This document shows, in pieces, positions 1 through 12,599 of a stretch of 64,000 nucleotides of DNA (the first letter of the stretch is position 1; each line of letters begins with the position of its first letter). This DNA is from Hirundichthys speculiger (Eukaryota; Chordata; Actinopteri; Beloniformes; Exocoetidae). The stretch lies in NCBI GenBank assembly GCA_018398805.1, contig JAGFBZ010000328.1:1777501-1841500 (forward strand). The letters run 5' to 3'. The notes below the pieces were generated by a model. It did not search any database, was not told the DNA's origin, and saw nothing but the letters and a program-made list of their open reading frames with translations. The translations under genes and the position numbers were made by a program.

Positions 1-530
1 TCAGAGGACTAAGGCTGTACACCTCCCGCTAGCCGCTAGCCGCTACCCGCGATCGCAAGATACCGATGCGGGTAGATGCGGGTAGCGGAAGATTGCATTA
101 CGAAGCGGAAGATTGCATTAGCCGCTACCCGCTATGCCGACTCCCTTACTCACATTGTAGGCGTGGCAATGGGTGCGTCTTTTGCGCTTTGCGCAAACTG
201 TATCTTGCGATCGCGGGTTTAGGATAGTGGGATAGCGGTGTGTCACCTGCTATCCTAAACCCGTGATCTTGTGATACCGATGTGGGTAGATGCGGTTAGC
301 GGGTAGCGCAACCTGCTCTTAAAGGCAATGGCTACTGACGCACTGATTGGTTTAACAGGTGGAACGCTCTAACCACTCCTATGCATAAATATAGCGGTTT
401 GCACAGGTAAAATCGTGGGTTTAGGGAGGTGGAAAGATTGCGTTTTTTGCGGGAGAACGGCCCTCCCGCTACCCGCTATCCCTTAATAGCAGGTTTAGGA
501 GGTTTAGTGGAAGATCAGGCCCTAAGTCTT
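1..530. repeat. Dispersed 'CCGCTACCCGCTA' element, copy 1 (window edge)
   Basis: The stretch is built from short blocks of ccgctagccgct/agcgggtagcgg in both orientations around a core that includes ccgactcccttactcacattgtaggcg and gcaacctgctcttaaaggcaatggct. The same blocks in the same order occur at 28071-28695. It probably starts just inside the window (ctaaggctgtacacc) and ends near gatcaggccctaag at about 523. It has no coding potential and looks like a non-autonomous element; the family is not recognised. Confidence 0.6.
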
Positions 531-3357
531 TTATATGTAACGTTGTCTTGCTGTTCTGACTTTTTGTCCATGTACTGTTTTGAAGGTCTTGTGATGAGCT
601 GTATGCCAGAGTACCCCACTACCCTGATATGGTGCTATTTTTATCCACTAGGGGGCAGTAACGCCATCACCTCAAGCAACAAGCCAAAACAAGCGATACA
701 GATCTTTCATTTTATGTCATTTTTGACCTTCAAACGACCGTGGTGCACGACTGCGACGCTGGGAAGTGTAAATCACATAGACTCAGAGCAAAGACGCTAT
801 ACATCCATCCCTTCATGGATGGTGTGATTTTGGGTAAAGTGGCCGAAAGATCTCTGAGAGGAAGGACAAAGTAGATCCTACTTTGCCTGGAATTAAGTAC
901 CAGAGCAGCACAGCTCTGCAAAGCCCCCGATGAGCCCCCAGACACCTCATCATCCTCAATACTCGTGCTGCCTCTGTTGAGTCGATATCGTCAGAAAGAT
1001 TGGAGACATGTGGTCATGTAAACAACGAATGTGAATTTTCATGTCTCAAGACATTATCTGGAACAAAAAACAGAAAGTTCTTTAGTTTTAAATTACAGCC
1101 TTAAATGACCAACATGTAACTTATGTTTCACTACTCCCGTTCAGTCGTATAAGACTGTAACATCTCACACTGTACGACTTGCATTTGCTCAGTCTCGGGT
1201 ACGATGTCAGGAATGGCATGCCCTCTTATCAACGGCCTGACTCGTAAGGTCCACGATGTTTTGCATTGTTCTAACTAAAACTGACTAAACATCTTGGTCC
1301 AACTGAAATAACATCACAGGTAAAACAATTAGCAATCAGGTAATGTGGTTGCAAGTGGAGCCGTTCAGCGGGACTGGAACCGACCTACCCCACAGTCCCC
1401 GACCCAGACTTTGACCTGTGACTTTGACCCAGAAGTAACATGATACAGAAAAGAAGAAAACTTAACATGTCCATTGCTGCAGGTCTGTTCAGTTCACTGT
1501 TTGCTATTGTTCCAGTTTGCCGTTGCCAGTTAAACCAAAGATTTGACACATGGTTGTGGTTTCTGCTCAGCTGCTGAGAAAGAGGGGGAGGTGGGGCAGT
1601 GGTTCAGGGACCAGCACCTGGTGACACTGGTGTCCAATCACCTGTCCTTTATATGCAGCAGCCCGTATGGACAGAGGGGGTCTGATGTCAAGGCTGCTGA
1701 CGGACACCGACTGATCCTGAAAAGGAAATAAACTGATCACATCCGGCCTCGTGTGTAATTGCTGGTAAAGAACAGGACTTTGCTACAGGGGTGTACCGGG
1801 TCAAGAAACGCTCAAAGCTAACGAGCTGAAAGTAGGACTATCAACACCTGTAGTAGCGGATGTTCATGTACTTTGGTCAGCAAATTGATTCATCATATCG
1901 GGCTAAAAAAGTCCAATGAAATGTCCCAGCTGAGCTGGAACAAGAGTTTGACTAAACTGCGCTCATTTCGGAAAGTGGAGTCAATACATTATCCTGAAAC
2001 CAAAGTGTTAAAGTAATTTGTTTTTACCTGTAATATTTAGCACATTTTTTCCTTAATGAGCACTATTGTTGTTGTTTTAAATAATAAAAACTGTACTCTC
2101 AGAAGTACAAGTAGCTCCACTATCCCCCTGAGAAGCGACAGAAGCTTTGAGTAAGAAGAGAAAAAAAAAACAAAAAAACCACTTCAAATACGTCACCCTA
2201 CAAAGGTGATACTGTTCTCCAGCCAATGCTGCCCACTCGCCGCCCCACGCTGAGATGGAAGATAAGAGCTTTCGCTGTGTCTCTGCCCTTTAGGGTTCAG
2301 GACTCCCCAAACCGACCGACTCACTCACTGAACTCTCTTCAGATTCAGACCTGCCACTTTGTTTCCAAAAAGAAAAGTCTTTGTCAGTGAACAAGCCCTT
2401 GTCCAGTCCGTTGGCGCCTACGGCTGCAGATTCTGGCCTGACAACTGTCCGGATTTGTAGATTCCCTTTGTTTTATTATTTTTACCTTTCATGCTGTGTC
2501 ATTCAGCATCTTTCCAAACATTTAGAAAGTGCTCTTTCCTGCTGGGTGGATGATTGCGCTGTTTTTATTAGCTGCTTCCTTCCCCGGTCCTCTAACGTCG
2601 ACAGTAACTCCTTGTAATATGTGCAGCAGTGCTGCCTTTAAACTCACTGTTTAGCTTTAGCGTGAGCTAATCTAAGGCAGAACTGGTAGCTTCTATTGTG
2701 GATTTAGATGAAATGCGTTTTGGAAGTCACGTATGTCACAACCCGGACGTCTTTGTGCTCTTTGGACCAAATGACTGCACCTCTCACGGTCTGCAAACAA
2801 ATCGGCGATATTTGCAACAGAGTTCCGTTTGTTCGGAAACTGGGTTTTCCAGCACATAAATATATCTTCCATTAAGTGGACAGTGGTGTGTAGGACCACC
2901 GGCTGAGAAGGAGTTGGCCCGCCTCGCCGGGAAACAGTGAACCCTCCCCTGATGAAAGTTGGATGAAATACAAGAATGCACTCTGCCTCCCGCTCGTCCC
3001 TTTTACCCACATTCAGACCCGACTCTACCTGTCAGGCATAAAGCCCCCGTTGTAGCTCCGTGAGTGTGACTCGGTGTGTGTGAGAGCTATTTTTTATTTT
3101 ATTTATATTTGGTATAAATGCAGTCATTGTTGCAGCTTCAGTCTTTTATGTTTGATTCAGAACCGGCTGCGCGGTGCCCACGCCGTTCCTTGGGGACCGT
3201 CAGCTGCCCGTCAATATTCCCTCTTCGTCCTTCGGCGCCTGTGGCATCGGTCGCTGTGAGACTGTCACTGCAGGCGTTGAGGTCCTGTAGCACGCTGTTG
3301 GAGGATTTACAGCTTCGTTGACACGACGGCAGCCACAGCAGGACCAGCGGCAGTTTC
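531..3357. other. No gene recognised
   Basis: Only short frames without family resemblance are present. The sequence is mixed in composition with an A-rich tract at 2161-2176. Nothing supports an exon of col15a1 here, although a small signal-peptide exon cannot be ruled out. Confidence 0.5.
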
Positions 3358-3365
3358 TGTTAAAC

Positions 3366-4425
3366 CAGGGGTCGGTAACCCGCATGCAGCTCTTCAGACC
3401 CTCTGCAGCGGCTCCCTGTCGCTTTGGGGAAAAAAACTTGTCAGAAGGTGATTCTCGCTCTGGAGCACATGTAGTGCCATGTAGGTTGCTCGCCAGCAGG
3501 GGGCAGAATGAGTATGTTCAGCGCAAAATACTGCCAGGTTCCTGCAACGAGGAAGTCGTATCTGTGTGTTGCATCCTGGGAAAGAAAATAAAGGTGAGCG
3601 CGAGCTCTGTGACTAGCGCCCGACATCTTTACATGTTCCTCATGTGCCGCCGTAAAAAATAAATATTTCCCGCACCAACATCGGTGTGCTGTTGTGGCGT
3701 AACAAAAGGAGCGATATTGGACTTAAGTCATAATCAAATACAAACTGGCCTATTTTTATATTTATAATTTTTTTAAGCTATTAAGCTCCAGCTATACGTT
3801 TTATTTATTTTAAAGTGGGCTACTTTTTATTTGATTAATGTTTTACAAATAAGGGAATGACTCAAATGAACCTGCATGGTTCTTTGTTTTATTTCAAAGT
3901 AGGTTTACACATGCCAGTGTTTTTTCTACTCATTCAAAAGATTCAAGATTTAATATATTTACTTCTATGTCAACAAGGTGACAGGAAATTGTCTTGGTTC
4001 AGCTCCCAAACAGCAGCAGCCAATATTCAGTCTTTATCAGAGTTTGAGGTTTTCCTCTGTTATAACAGGTAAAAACAGCAATAAAATGTTAACAGTTTTC
4101 TGTTTGTTCTTCTATAATTTCATAAATCCAACAAACTATAGCTCTGTTACAGTGGATGACAAAAAAAAAAAATTGGAAATGAAACTTTAATTTGTATCTT
4201 GCATGACCTTTAGCATTAAAAACTTTAAAATCTGCCAAAGATACTAGGAATAAGCTTTTGGGTAGAAAAAAATCCCTCTGAATACAGAATAACTAGATAT
4301 AAAACTTCATACACTGTGTTATCTTTATTTTACGGGTCAAATAAGTTTTGCAGCTCCAGATGAATTTTATTAAGGGGAGAGGGGCAGAAAATGGCTCTTT
4401 AGATTGTAAAAGTTGCCGACTCCTG
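3366..4425. mobile_element. Non-autonomous hAT element (CAGGGGTCGG...)
   Basis: The ends are inverted: caggggtcggtaac at the left and gttgccgactcctg at the right. Eight-base target duplications flank it, tgttaaac (3358-3365) and tgctaaac (4426-4433), with one mismatch. The 8-bp duplication and CAG-type ends are typical of hAT. The interior has no transposase that I can recognise. Confidence 0.75.
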
Positions 4426-4433
4426 TGCTAAAC

Positions 4434-5275
4434 TGTCGATGTCGTAGCCAACGCGGGTAACTGAAGCTAGCTTTGTTTCCCCATTTAAACTGTGATTTAA
4501 GGTGGATTTGATGATGAGGCGAGGTTTTAGCTCATCGCTCTGCATCACCTTGAGTTTCCCCGTAAACATCTGCACCTTCACGATCGTGATCATGAGAGGT
4601 TTACCCTCCTTTCGTTCCTCACCAGATTTTTTGTTTTTCCATCCCAATGCCCTCTTCGTCCAGCGAGGTCGGTGAACTGAAGGCGGTCGCGTCTGATAAT
4701 GATGCGCAGGCAAGCGGCTCGACAGAACAGGCACGAACGCTCTGCAGTGAAAGATGAACAGATAAATAAAATCCTTTCGCATCTGGAAGCGTTGGTGGTT
4801 TCGACACCGCAGCTGGCATCAATAAGGTCGAGACGCTGTGCACTGCCTCATTTAGCCGTGGCGGGTGCAGCGAACCGTTAGCTGGATCAGAAAGTCATGG
4901 CGCTGGAGGAGTTTCACTTGTTTTGAGCCGCTGCTGCAGCGTAGCTGAGCTTTGTTTCCTTTTAGCCTATGAAGCTAATTACATTTTCTCTTTATTCCAT
5001 CTACACATGGGGATTAACAGCTCATGCCAGGAATGTCACAAGCTGTTCACAGCGCTGAAGTAGCCCCCGTTTCTTTAACGGGGAAGTTAACTGGGGACGT
5101 GGACCCCGGTGAGCTGAGCTCGACTGCTCAGGGCCGTGTCACAGAAAACTGATTTATTAAGTCCCGAAATGTGGATGAGTTTGGTAGCAGTTAGTTCTGA
5201 TTAACGTGTTTTCTGCAGCAGTGACGGCGGTTTGTGCAACCAGCCGCTGCAGACGAGCGACGAACCCGTCCATCC
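4434..5275. other. No gene recognised
   Basis: Moderately CpG-containing sequence with short unsupported frames. Nothing resembling a known exon is seen. Confidence 0.45.
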
Positions 5276-5335
5276 TCCCAGTATCAGCTGGTCAGAGCTC
5301 AGATCAGGGCTGAAAACTGGCTCCACCCTCCCAGC

Positions 5336-5614
5336 TAGGGCTGTAGCGATACACTAAACCCACGATACGATACGGTACACGATATTCGGCTCACGATGCG
5401 ATATATATCGATATTCATCTTACAATACATTTACATCATTTTCCGAAAGATTAAACAGTGCAAATTGCTGCTTTCAAGCTTTTAAAGGTGGGACACGGGG
5501 GTTTTGAAAGAAGCTTAGAATATCGATACCCGCGGCTGAAAAGTCGATACTCTCTGGGGAAATAAAATATCGATATATATCGCAGAATCGATAAAATAAA
5601 ATCGCTCAGCTCTA
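5336..5614. mobile_element. Short hAT-like MITE rich in ATCGATA
   Basis: Ends tagggctgtagcgata and tcgctcagctcta are inverted. The interior is full of cgatat/atatcg palindromes. Flanking octamers ctcccagc and gtcccagt agree at six of eight positions. The element also sits between two copies of a longer direct repeat (5277-5325 and 5617-5659). Confidence 0.65.
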
Positions 5615-6169
5615 GTCCCAGTATCAGCTGGTCAGATCAGGGCTGAAAACTGGCTCCACTGATGCAGATTCAGAAACGCAGTTCTCTTGCTGTCAAAGTT
5701 CTCAGAAGATTTTTGTTTTTGTCGTTGCAGGAAGTCAACAAAAGGCTGGTTGGGATAATCAGTCCAGCATGTTTTCTGAGTTCCTGTATAACGACGTCTG
5801 CTGATTGATCCGCAAGGAAGCCAGTGGGCCGTTTTTATTTTCCAAATATGAATTAAAATACCTGCGACTCCTTTATGTGCGGTGGCTCCCGCAGTTTGTC
5901 CTGATTCCCGTAAACCATCTGGCTCATCTTAGACGTTCTCGAGGCTTAAATGGCTGTAAAAGCGGTTTGTGCTTTACGGGATAATCGGCTGTAGAGTCGA
6001 TGTCCTGTTACCAGGCTGTTGGAGCATGAAGTCATGCTGGCTTTATTCTGAAGGGGAGCGCCGGAGCCAAGTGTTTGGCGTCATGATTTTAAGAAAAAGG
6101 AGAGAAGAAAAATAAGGCAACCATCTCTCATCTCGAGTCTCGTCTGCAGACATTTTCTGGAAGTTGCAG

Positions 6170-6670
6170 CTGAGCTTAAAGCGCTACCGCCAACCGTCCT
6201 GACGTTCTCGCGCCTTAACCCTTAACCAAACAGAGAACAGACCCCTCTTGTGCCCGTGAACCGCGTGGGGGCGACGGTCTTAGCTCGGAAACCCCTCGTG
6301 GCGGCCCCCCGCGTGTTCCCGCCAAGCGCATGAAGGACCGCATTGTACCTGCGCGAGCGACAGCGGCCGCGCCACCGCACCTGGAGCGAAGCTACGGGAG
6401 ACGTTCGGGTGCGACGGGCGCCTTTGGGTGAACGAGAAGAGAGGAGGTGCGCCTGGAAACAGCAGCACATCTCGGCGGCATGTCAGCGCGTGTGAACCGT
6501 CTTCCCAAACAGATCACAGGCTCCGCCCCCTTCGCCTCCATGTGCGGCTCATGTGGTGCGAGGTGTTCGCAGCACCATGTAATCACTTCCCTGCTGGGAT
6601 CAATAAAAGCAGGCAGCATCAACCACAGGCTGTGCGCTTTGAAAGGAAACTCTGCAGAGAGTCGAACGAC
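6170..6670. promoter_or_regulatory. CpG-rich patch, possible promoter
   Basis: This segment has many CpG dinucleotides (gcgcgagcgacagcggccgcgcc and neighbours) in a region otherwise poor in them. It lies about 8 kb upstream of the first col15a1 exon found and could hold that gene's promoter and signal-peptide exon, but no convincing signal sequence was seen. This is inference from composition only. Confidence 0.25.
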
Positions 6671-6819
6671 ACCGAGCGGCTCTGGCGTCCTGCTGACTCG
6701 GGGGTATTTTTTCTTTGTTTTTGTTTTTTTTATTATATTTATTTCTGTATCTGCACATGCACAGGCCTGTTATTCAGGTATCCGAGCGTAGCAGGTGTCA
6801 CCTCACTCTTAATGAGTAC

Positions 6820-7976
6820 TAGAGGTGGGCGATACTGGGAATTTTAGTATCGATCCGATACAAAGTAAATGCAGGGCCAATATCACCGATGTACCGATAT
6901 ATCGATATACCGATACCGATACCGATACCATTACCGATACTTTTTCATATTAAGCTTGATCTATCATGAAACTGCTGACCTTTTGGCAATTTTTTTATTT
7001 TTGTCTTCGGATTATTTTATTAAAACCTACAATACAATTTTGGCAAACTTTATAAGTGACAGCAAAATACTTTATTATAACAATTAACAATTTTCTTTAA
7101 ATATTCTTTGGAGTTGAACTGATCTGGTCATAATGTTTTTTCTAGTCCACCTCTTATTACCGCCTAAGGAGGTTGTTTTTGCCAGCATTTATCTGTCTGT
7201 CTGTGTTCAAGATAACTCAAAAAGTTATGGATGGATTTTGATGAAACTTTAAGGAGTTGTCAGAAATGTGAAAAGGAAGAACTGATATCATTTTAGCTGT
7301 GATCCGGAAGAAATCCTGGATTCTGGATCACTTTCAAATTTTGTTTCTCAATATCTCTGTTAATTATTGCCCAAACCTCCTGAAATTTAACTCAAGGATT
7401 GACAATGGGAACCTCTATCAAATTTCAAACGGCTGATCTGGATCTGGATCCAGAACATGGATTTTATCGTAATCTGTAAATCGCTCTATGGGGGAACTGT
7501 TGCACTTGGCGGAGGTCTGTGCTCTCTGGATGCTTTTCTAGTTATATCTTTCAATACTTGTGTAATTTTGTTTGCACTGTGTGCACTTTCCCAGTGCTTT
7601 AACTCTATAAATTTTCCTGTTGTGGGATAAATGAAGGATTATCTAATGTTATTTTATCTTAGATAACACCTTTCAAAGGGATACATGACATGTACTGGGT
7701 TATTTCAAGGTCTTAATGTATTTTTTTGAATTGGCTCCAGTAACATATGACTTTAGTAACATGTACTTTGAAAGTTAATATAAATTGATGCTGAAATTGA
7801 CCACTCTGGTCTACCTGATACTCTGTTGGACTGAAGGAGGACACAGCGACAGCATGTCAGAAACAGACTTCAATGAATTCACACTCAGTCAGTGCTTGTA
7901 CTCGAGTATCATTCGATATCAATACCAGCATTGGTATTCAATATTATCGATATTTGGATCCATCTGCCCAGCTCTA
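6820..7976. mobile_element. hAT-like element with a nested repeat
   Basis: Ends tagaggtgggcgatac and atctgcccagctcta are inverted. Subterminal sequence is rich in cgatacc/cgatat. A second repeat beginning near 7164 (aggaggttgtttttgccag, then ttcaagataactcaaaaag) is nested inside; it recurs at 40484 and, inverted, at 52978. No intact transposase frame is seen. Confidence 0.6.
7164..7320 (+). repeat. Dispersed repeat 'ttatggatggattttgatgaaa', copy 1
   Basis: Contains atggatggattttgatgaaa, gagttgtcagaaatgtgaaa and gaagaaatcctgga. The same order of blocks is found at 40484-40640 and on the minus strand at 52978-53110. It has no coding potential. Confidence 0.7.
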
Positions 7977-8519
7977 ATGGAACACCGGAGCTTCCTGACA
8001 GGCCTCCTTATCCAGACTCCTCCCACTGTGGAGATCTGTGACATGATTTCATGACTTCTTTTTAGGATGCACAAACGCTTGTTGTGTTGCTCTCGCCGTG
8101 TTTTTATGTGTCAGAGGCCTGAACACTTAATCGTTTCAATAAAGAGTCAGTTTCTTTTAACGTGGCTGAGATGAGGCTCTCCGAGCTGGAGAGGAGGCCG
8201 CTTTTAGCTCTGATGTCATGCTGAACAAGATGTTTTCATCTCTGCCACTTCTCCTTTACTTTCCTCGACGCCGGTGCCAACTTGGCACCTACGGGCAACG
8301 CTAACAGAGCAGCTTTGTGCTAAGCGGGTCCGGCAGCCTCACTCCTGCGCATACGAGCGTGCATTCACAGCTGAAATGCACAGGACTTTCAGCGTTTTAC
8401 CCGGAGCTCCTCGCTTCTCTCGGTGCACCGTGGTTGCTTCGTGTCTTCTTTTAAAAAATATGACACAAAAACAAAAATCTTTATTGCTCATGTCAGGGAC
8501 TCCTCAGCCTCCCTGGTCA

Positions 8520-9300
8520 GGTCTATGCAGGAGAAGAGAGTCCGATAGGTCATTGAATTTTAGATCCAGGAGGAACAATGTGGGTTCTGTCCTGGTCCTG
8601 GACCACTGGACCAGCTCTAGACCCTCACTAGGGTCCGAGAGGGATCATGGGAATTCATCCAACCAGTCCACATGTGTTTTGTGGACTTGTAGAAGACATC
8701 TGACCGTGTCCCTCGGGGGGTCCTGTGGGGGGTACTCCAGGAGTCTGGGGTACTGGACCCGTTGTTACGGGCGGTCCAGACTAGGGGTGTGAAAAAAAAT
8801 GGATTTGGCACTATATCCGTGATTTTCAGCCACCCAATATAATATCGATTTTTCAGCTCCTAATATCGATTTTTTTAGGAAAATACTTAAATGTGCAAAA
8901 ACACTAATAATAAACAATAAATAGGTTGTTTTCAAGCAAATAGTTTTGACTCAATTTGTCCTCTGAATGATCAATATCATCTGATGAACATATACAGCAA
9001 CTTGATTTTTCATCTCTACTTTTAATTTTGATATTAACTGGGTAGAATATCGCAATATATCGTGATATCACGATATTGTGATAATATCGTATCGCGACCC
9101 AAGTATCATGATACATATCATATTGCGAGGTCCTTGCCAATACTCACCCTTAGTTCAGTCCCTGTACAAACGGACTGAGTTTGGTCCAAATGGATGGTTG
9201 TAAGTTGGATTCATTTTCAGTGAGAGTTGGACTCCATCAGGACTGAACTTTGTCCCTGATTCTGTTCATAACGTTTATGGACAGAATTTCTAGTCAATCA
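8520..9300 (+). mobile_element. Degenerate LINE reverse transcriptase, split by a MITE
   Basis: Before 8781 the translation contains PVHMCFVDL, stop, K, then DRVPRGVLWGVLQESGV, matching the FVDLEKAFDRVPRG motif of fish non-LTR retrotransposons. After the MITE, from 9153, it resumes with SLYKRTEFGPN, a QD-like motif and LSLILFITFMDRISS, the part that normally reads QGCPLSPILFVIFMDRIS. Several stops show it is dead. The clade is not settled. Confidence 0.75.
8782..9152 (+). mobile_element. hAT MITE family A, copy 1 (inside a LINE)
   Basis: It begins taggggtgtgaaaaaaaatgg and ends ccttgccaatactcaccctta. Flanking octamers gtccagac and gttcagtc match at six of eight. Three other copies are at 13485-13854, 22179-22517 and 51448-51809. 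The interior is rich in atcgata/tatcgtga. Confidence 0.8.
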
Positions 9301-10029
9301 ATGCCAGAGTGCCATTTGTTCAACAGATTGATAAAGCCTTTAATACGTCTGAGATGTTTGGTTCTCTTCATTCAGACGCCAACATGACTCGTTCGCTGCA
9401 TTCGATGGCAGATCTGATTTTTCTCAAGAACAGGGAGTTCACCTCGTCGAAGCCAAAGCATTTCCTCAGTCGCAGCAACTCACTCCTGCACCTTGAAGCT
9501 ATTACCATGAACTCCAGCCACGTGTGTTGCAATGCGTCTCCTGAGGGGGCCTTTTTTTTCTTCTGTCCCTTATTTCGTTGCAGGTGGTGGTTAGACTTGG
9601 CCAGAGCTGGTTGCTCCAGCAGGTCCAGCTCTGATCATCTTCAGGACGGCTTTCTCTTCCCTGAGGATGTTCATTATTCAACAATCAGCTCTCCCAGCTG
9701 GACGCTCTCAAAACGATTCATGAAGCCGCTTTTTTTTTCTCTCGAGCTGCGTCATGAGAACTGAAAACCCAAAACATGGATTGTGTCTGCGTTTCCGTGG
9801 TGATCCTTCCAGCTGTCGGGCCGCTGACCCAGTTGAGAAACATCTGCAGTGAAATCACTCGGTGCAGGAGACGTGATGGGCTGAGCCGTGGGACTTCTGA
9901 CTGGACCGGACCGGTCAGAGGGACAGTTCCTCTGCTGATGCAGGCTCTGGTTCCTGGGTTTTTTTGTTTTGTTTTGTTTTTTGGACTCCGAAATGTACGA
10001 GTTTCGTACATTTTTCGTACATTTTTCTC
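9301..10029. other. No gene recognised
   Basis: Short frames only. The last 100 bases are low-complexity T-rich sequence with repeated cgtac(a) motifs just outside the foldback element. Confidence 0.45.
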
Positions 10030-12128
10030 AGTATTAGGGTCACACTGAGAAAAAAGAATTGTGGGTAATGTTTTTTTTTTTTTATTCCTCACTAACAAGA
10101 AGAAAGTCAAAATGTCAAGAATAAAATTGAAATGTTGAAAATAAAGTCGAAATATTGAGAATGAAGTTAAAATGTCGAGAATAAAGTTAAAATGTTGAGA
10201 ATAAAGTCGAAATATTGAGAATAAAGTCGAAATGTTGGGAATGAAGTCGAAATATTGAGAATAAAGTCAAAATGTCAAGAATGAAGTTGAAATATTGAGA
10301 ATAAAGTCGAAATGCAGTTTCCAGAATAAAGTCGAAATATTGAGAATAAAGTCGAAATGTTGGGAATAAAGTCGAAATGTCAAGAATAAAGTTGAAATAT
10401 TGAGAATAAAGTCGAAATGTCGAGAATAAAGTCGAAATGTCGGGAATGAAGTCGAAATATTGAGAATAAAGTCGAAATGTTGAGAATAAAGTCAAAATGT
10501 CGAGAATAAAGTTGAAATATTGAGAATAAAGTCGAAATGTCGAGAATGAAGTCAAAATGTCGAGAATACAGTCGAAATATTGAGAATAAAGTCGAAATGT
10601 CGGGAATGAAGTCGAAATATTGAGAATAAAGTTGAAATGTCAAGAATAAAGTTGAAATATTGAGAATAAAGTCGAAATGTCGGGAATGAAGTCGAAATAT
10701 TGAGAATAAAGTTGAAATGTCAAGAATAAAGTTGAAATATTGAGAATAAAGTCAAAATGCAGTTTCCAGAATAAAGTCGAAATATTGAGAATAAGGTCGA
10801 AATGTCGGGAATAAAGTCGAAATGTCGAGAATAAAGTTGAAATATTGAGAATAAAGTCGAAATGTCGAGAATGAAGTCAAATATTGAGAATAAAGTCAAA
10901 TGCAGTTTCCAGAATAAAGTCGAAATGTTGAGAATAAAGTCAAAATGTCGAGAATAAAGTCGAAATGTCTAGAATAAAGTCGAAATATTGAGAATAAAGT
11001 CGAAATGTCGGGAATGAAGTCGAAATATTGAGAATAAAGTCAAAATGTCAAGAATAAAGTTGAAATATTGAGAATAAAGTCGAAATGCAGTTTCCAGAAT
11101 AAAGTCGAAATATTGAGAATAAAGTCGAAATGTCGGGAATAAAGTCGAAATGTCAAGAATAAAGTTGAAATATTTAGAATAAAGTCAAAATGCAGTTTCC
11201 AGAATAAAGTCGAAATATTGAGAATAAAGTCGAAATGTCGGGAATTAAGTTGAAATATTGAGAATAAAGTTGAAATATTGAGAATAAAGTCGAAATGTCG
11301 AGAATGAAGTCGAAATATTGAGAATAAAGTCAAATGCAGTTTCCAGAATAAAGTCGAAATGTTGAGAATAAAGTCAAAATGTCGAGAATAAAGTCGAAAT
11401 GTCTAGAATAAAGTCGAAATATTGAGAATAAAGTCGAAATGTCGGGAATGAAGTCGAAATATTGAGAATAAAGTCAAAATGTCAAGAATAAAGTTGAAAT
11501 ATTGAGAATAAAGTCGAAATGCAGTTTCCAGAATAAAGTCGAAATATTGAGAATAAAGTCGAAATGTCGGGAATAAAGTCGAAATGTCAAGAATAAAGTT
11601 GAAATATTTAGAATAAAGTCAAAATGCAGTTTCCAGAATAAAGTCGAAATATTGAGAATAAAGTCGAAATGTCGGGAATTAAGTTGAAATATTGAGAATA
11701 AAGTTGAAATATTGAGAATAAAGTCGAAATGTCGAGAATGAAGTCGAAATATTGAGAATAAAGTCGAAATGTTGAGAATAAAGTCGAAATATTGAGAATA
11801 AAGTTGAAATGTCGAGAAAAAAGTCGAAATCTAGTTTCAAGAACTCCAGAATCGGTGTAGTTTCTTTTTCTGAAAAGGCGCAATTTCTGACACAATCTCT
11901 TCAAAGTACGAATACTTATTATAATACTGTGTATATGTGATAAAAGCACATAGACACAGACATTATGTTGGTAGAGTAAAGCTGGTTTGAATAAATCTTT
12001 AAGACAACTTTATTGTGGAAACTGCATTTCGACTTTATTCTCGACATTTCGACTTTATTCTCGTAAATGAGGAATGAAAAAAAAAAATCATTGCCCACAT
12101 TTTTTTTTCTCAGTGTGGCCCTAATACT
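10030..12128. mobile_element. Foldback-type element carrying a tandem array
   Basis: The left end is agtattagggtcacactgag and the right end reads, in reverse complement, agtattagggccacactgag. Inversion continues through ttgtgggtaatg and the runs of T/A next to cattcctcattt. Between the ends is the tandem array 10100-11830, a unique stretch and two inverted array units (12029-12062). No transposase is seen. Confidence 0.7.
10100..11830. repeat. About 1.7-kb tandem array of 19-20-bp units
   Basis: The unit is gaataaagtcgaaatgtcga or gaataaagtcgaaatattga. A longer period is marked by gcagtttcca (for example at 10315, 10760, 10902, 11088, 11186), so higher-order blocks have been amplified. Frames on the minus strand (Asp-Phe-Ile-Leu-Asp-Ile-Ser-Thr-Leu repeats) are by-products of the unit and not genes. 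Confidence 0.95.
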
Positions 12129-12333
12129 CTGTCGTAGAAATGGATCAAAGAGCACCTGGGAAAATATTTCATAGTTTGCCTGATTAGATTTCACCCCATT
12201 CGGCTTCATTATTAACAGTCCCAAAAAGCCATTTCTGAAATCGGTCCCCTTCAACCCAGAAGACCTCAGAGTCTCACTGATGACTGACAGCATCACATAC
12301 TGAAACGTGATCAGTCGCACGCGCCCAGGTGCA

Positions 12334-12530
12334 GCATCTGTGGTCGATGCAGGCGGGTTTAGCAGCTGTGGTCGATGCAGACGGGTTTAGCATCTGTGGT
12401 CGATGCAGGCGGGTTTAGCAGCTGTGGTCGATGCAGGCGGGTTTAGCAGCTGTGGTCGATGCAGGCGGGTTTAGTATCTGTGGTCGATGCAGACGGGTTT
12501 AGCATCTGTGGTCGATGCAGACGGGTTTAG
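12334..12530. repeat. 28-bp minisatellite, seven copies
   Basis: The unit is gcagctgtggtcgatgcagg plus cgggttta, with c/t and a/g variants. It lies just outside the foldback element. Confidence 0.9.
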
Positions 12531-12599
12531 GCGTCTCTTGCTCCACGCTGAGCTGCAGCGGAGGTGATAAAGCCGGGCAACATGAGACGCACTTCATTT

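Noticed and set aside
8274..8792. 172-codon plus-strand frame
   Set aside because: Its second half overlaps a LINE reverse transcriptase in the wrong frame; no independent protein resemblance.
10187..11949. Several minus-strand frames rich in Phe-Asp-Phe-Ile and Thr-Leu-Phe-Ser
   Set aside because: By-products of the 19-20-bp tandem array inside the foldback element.
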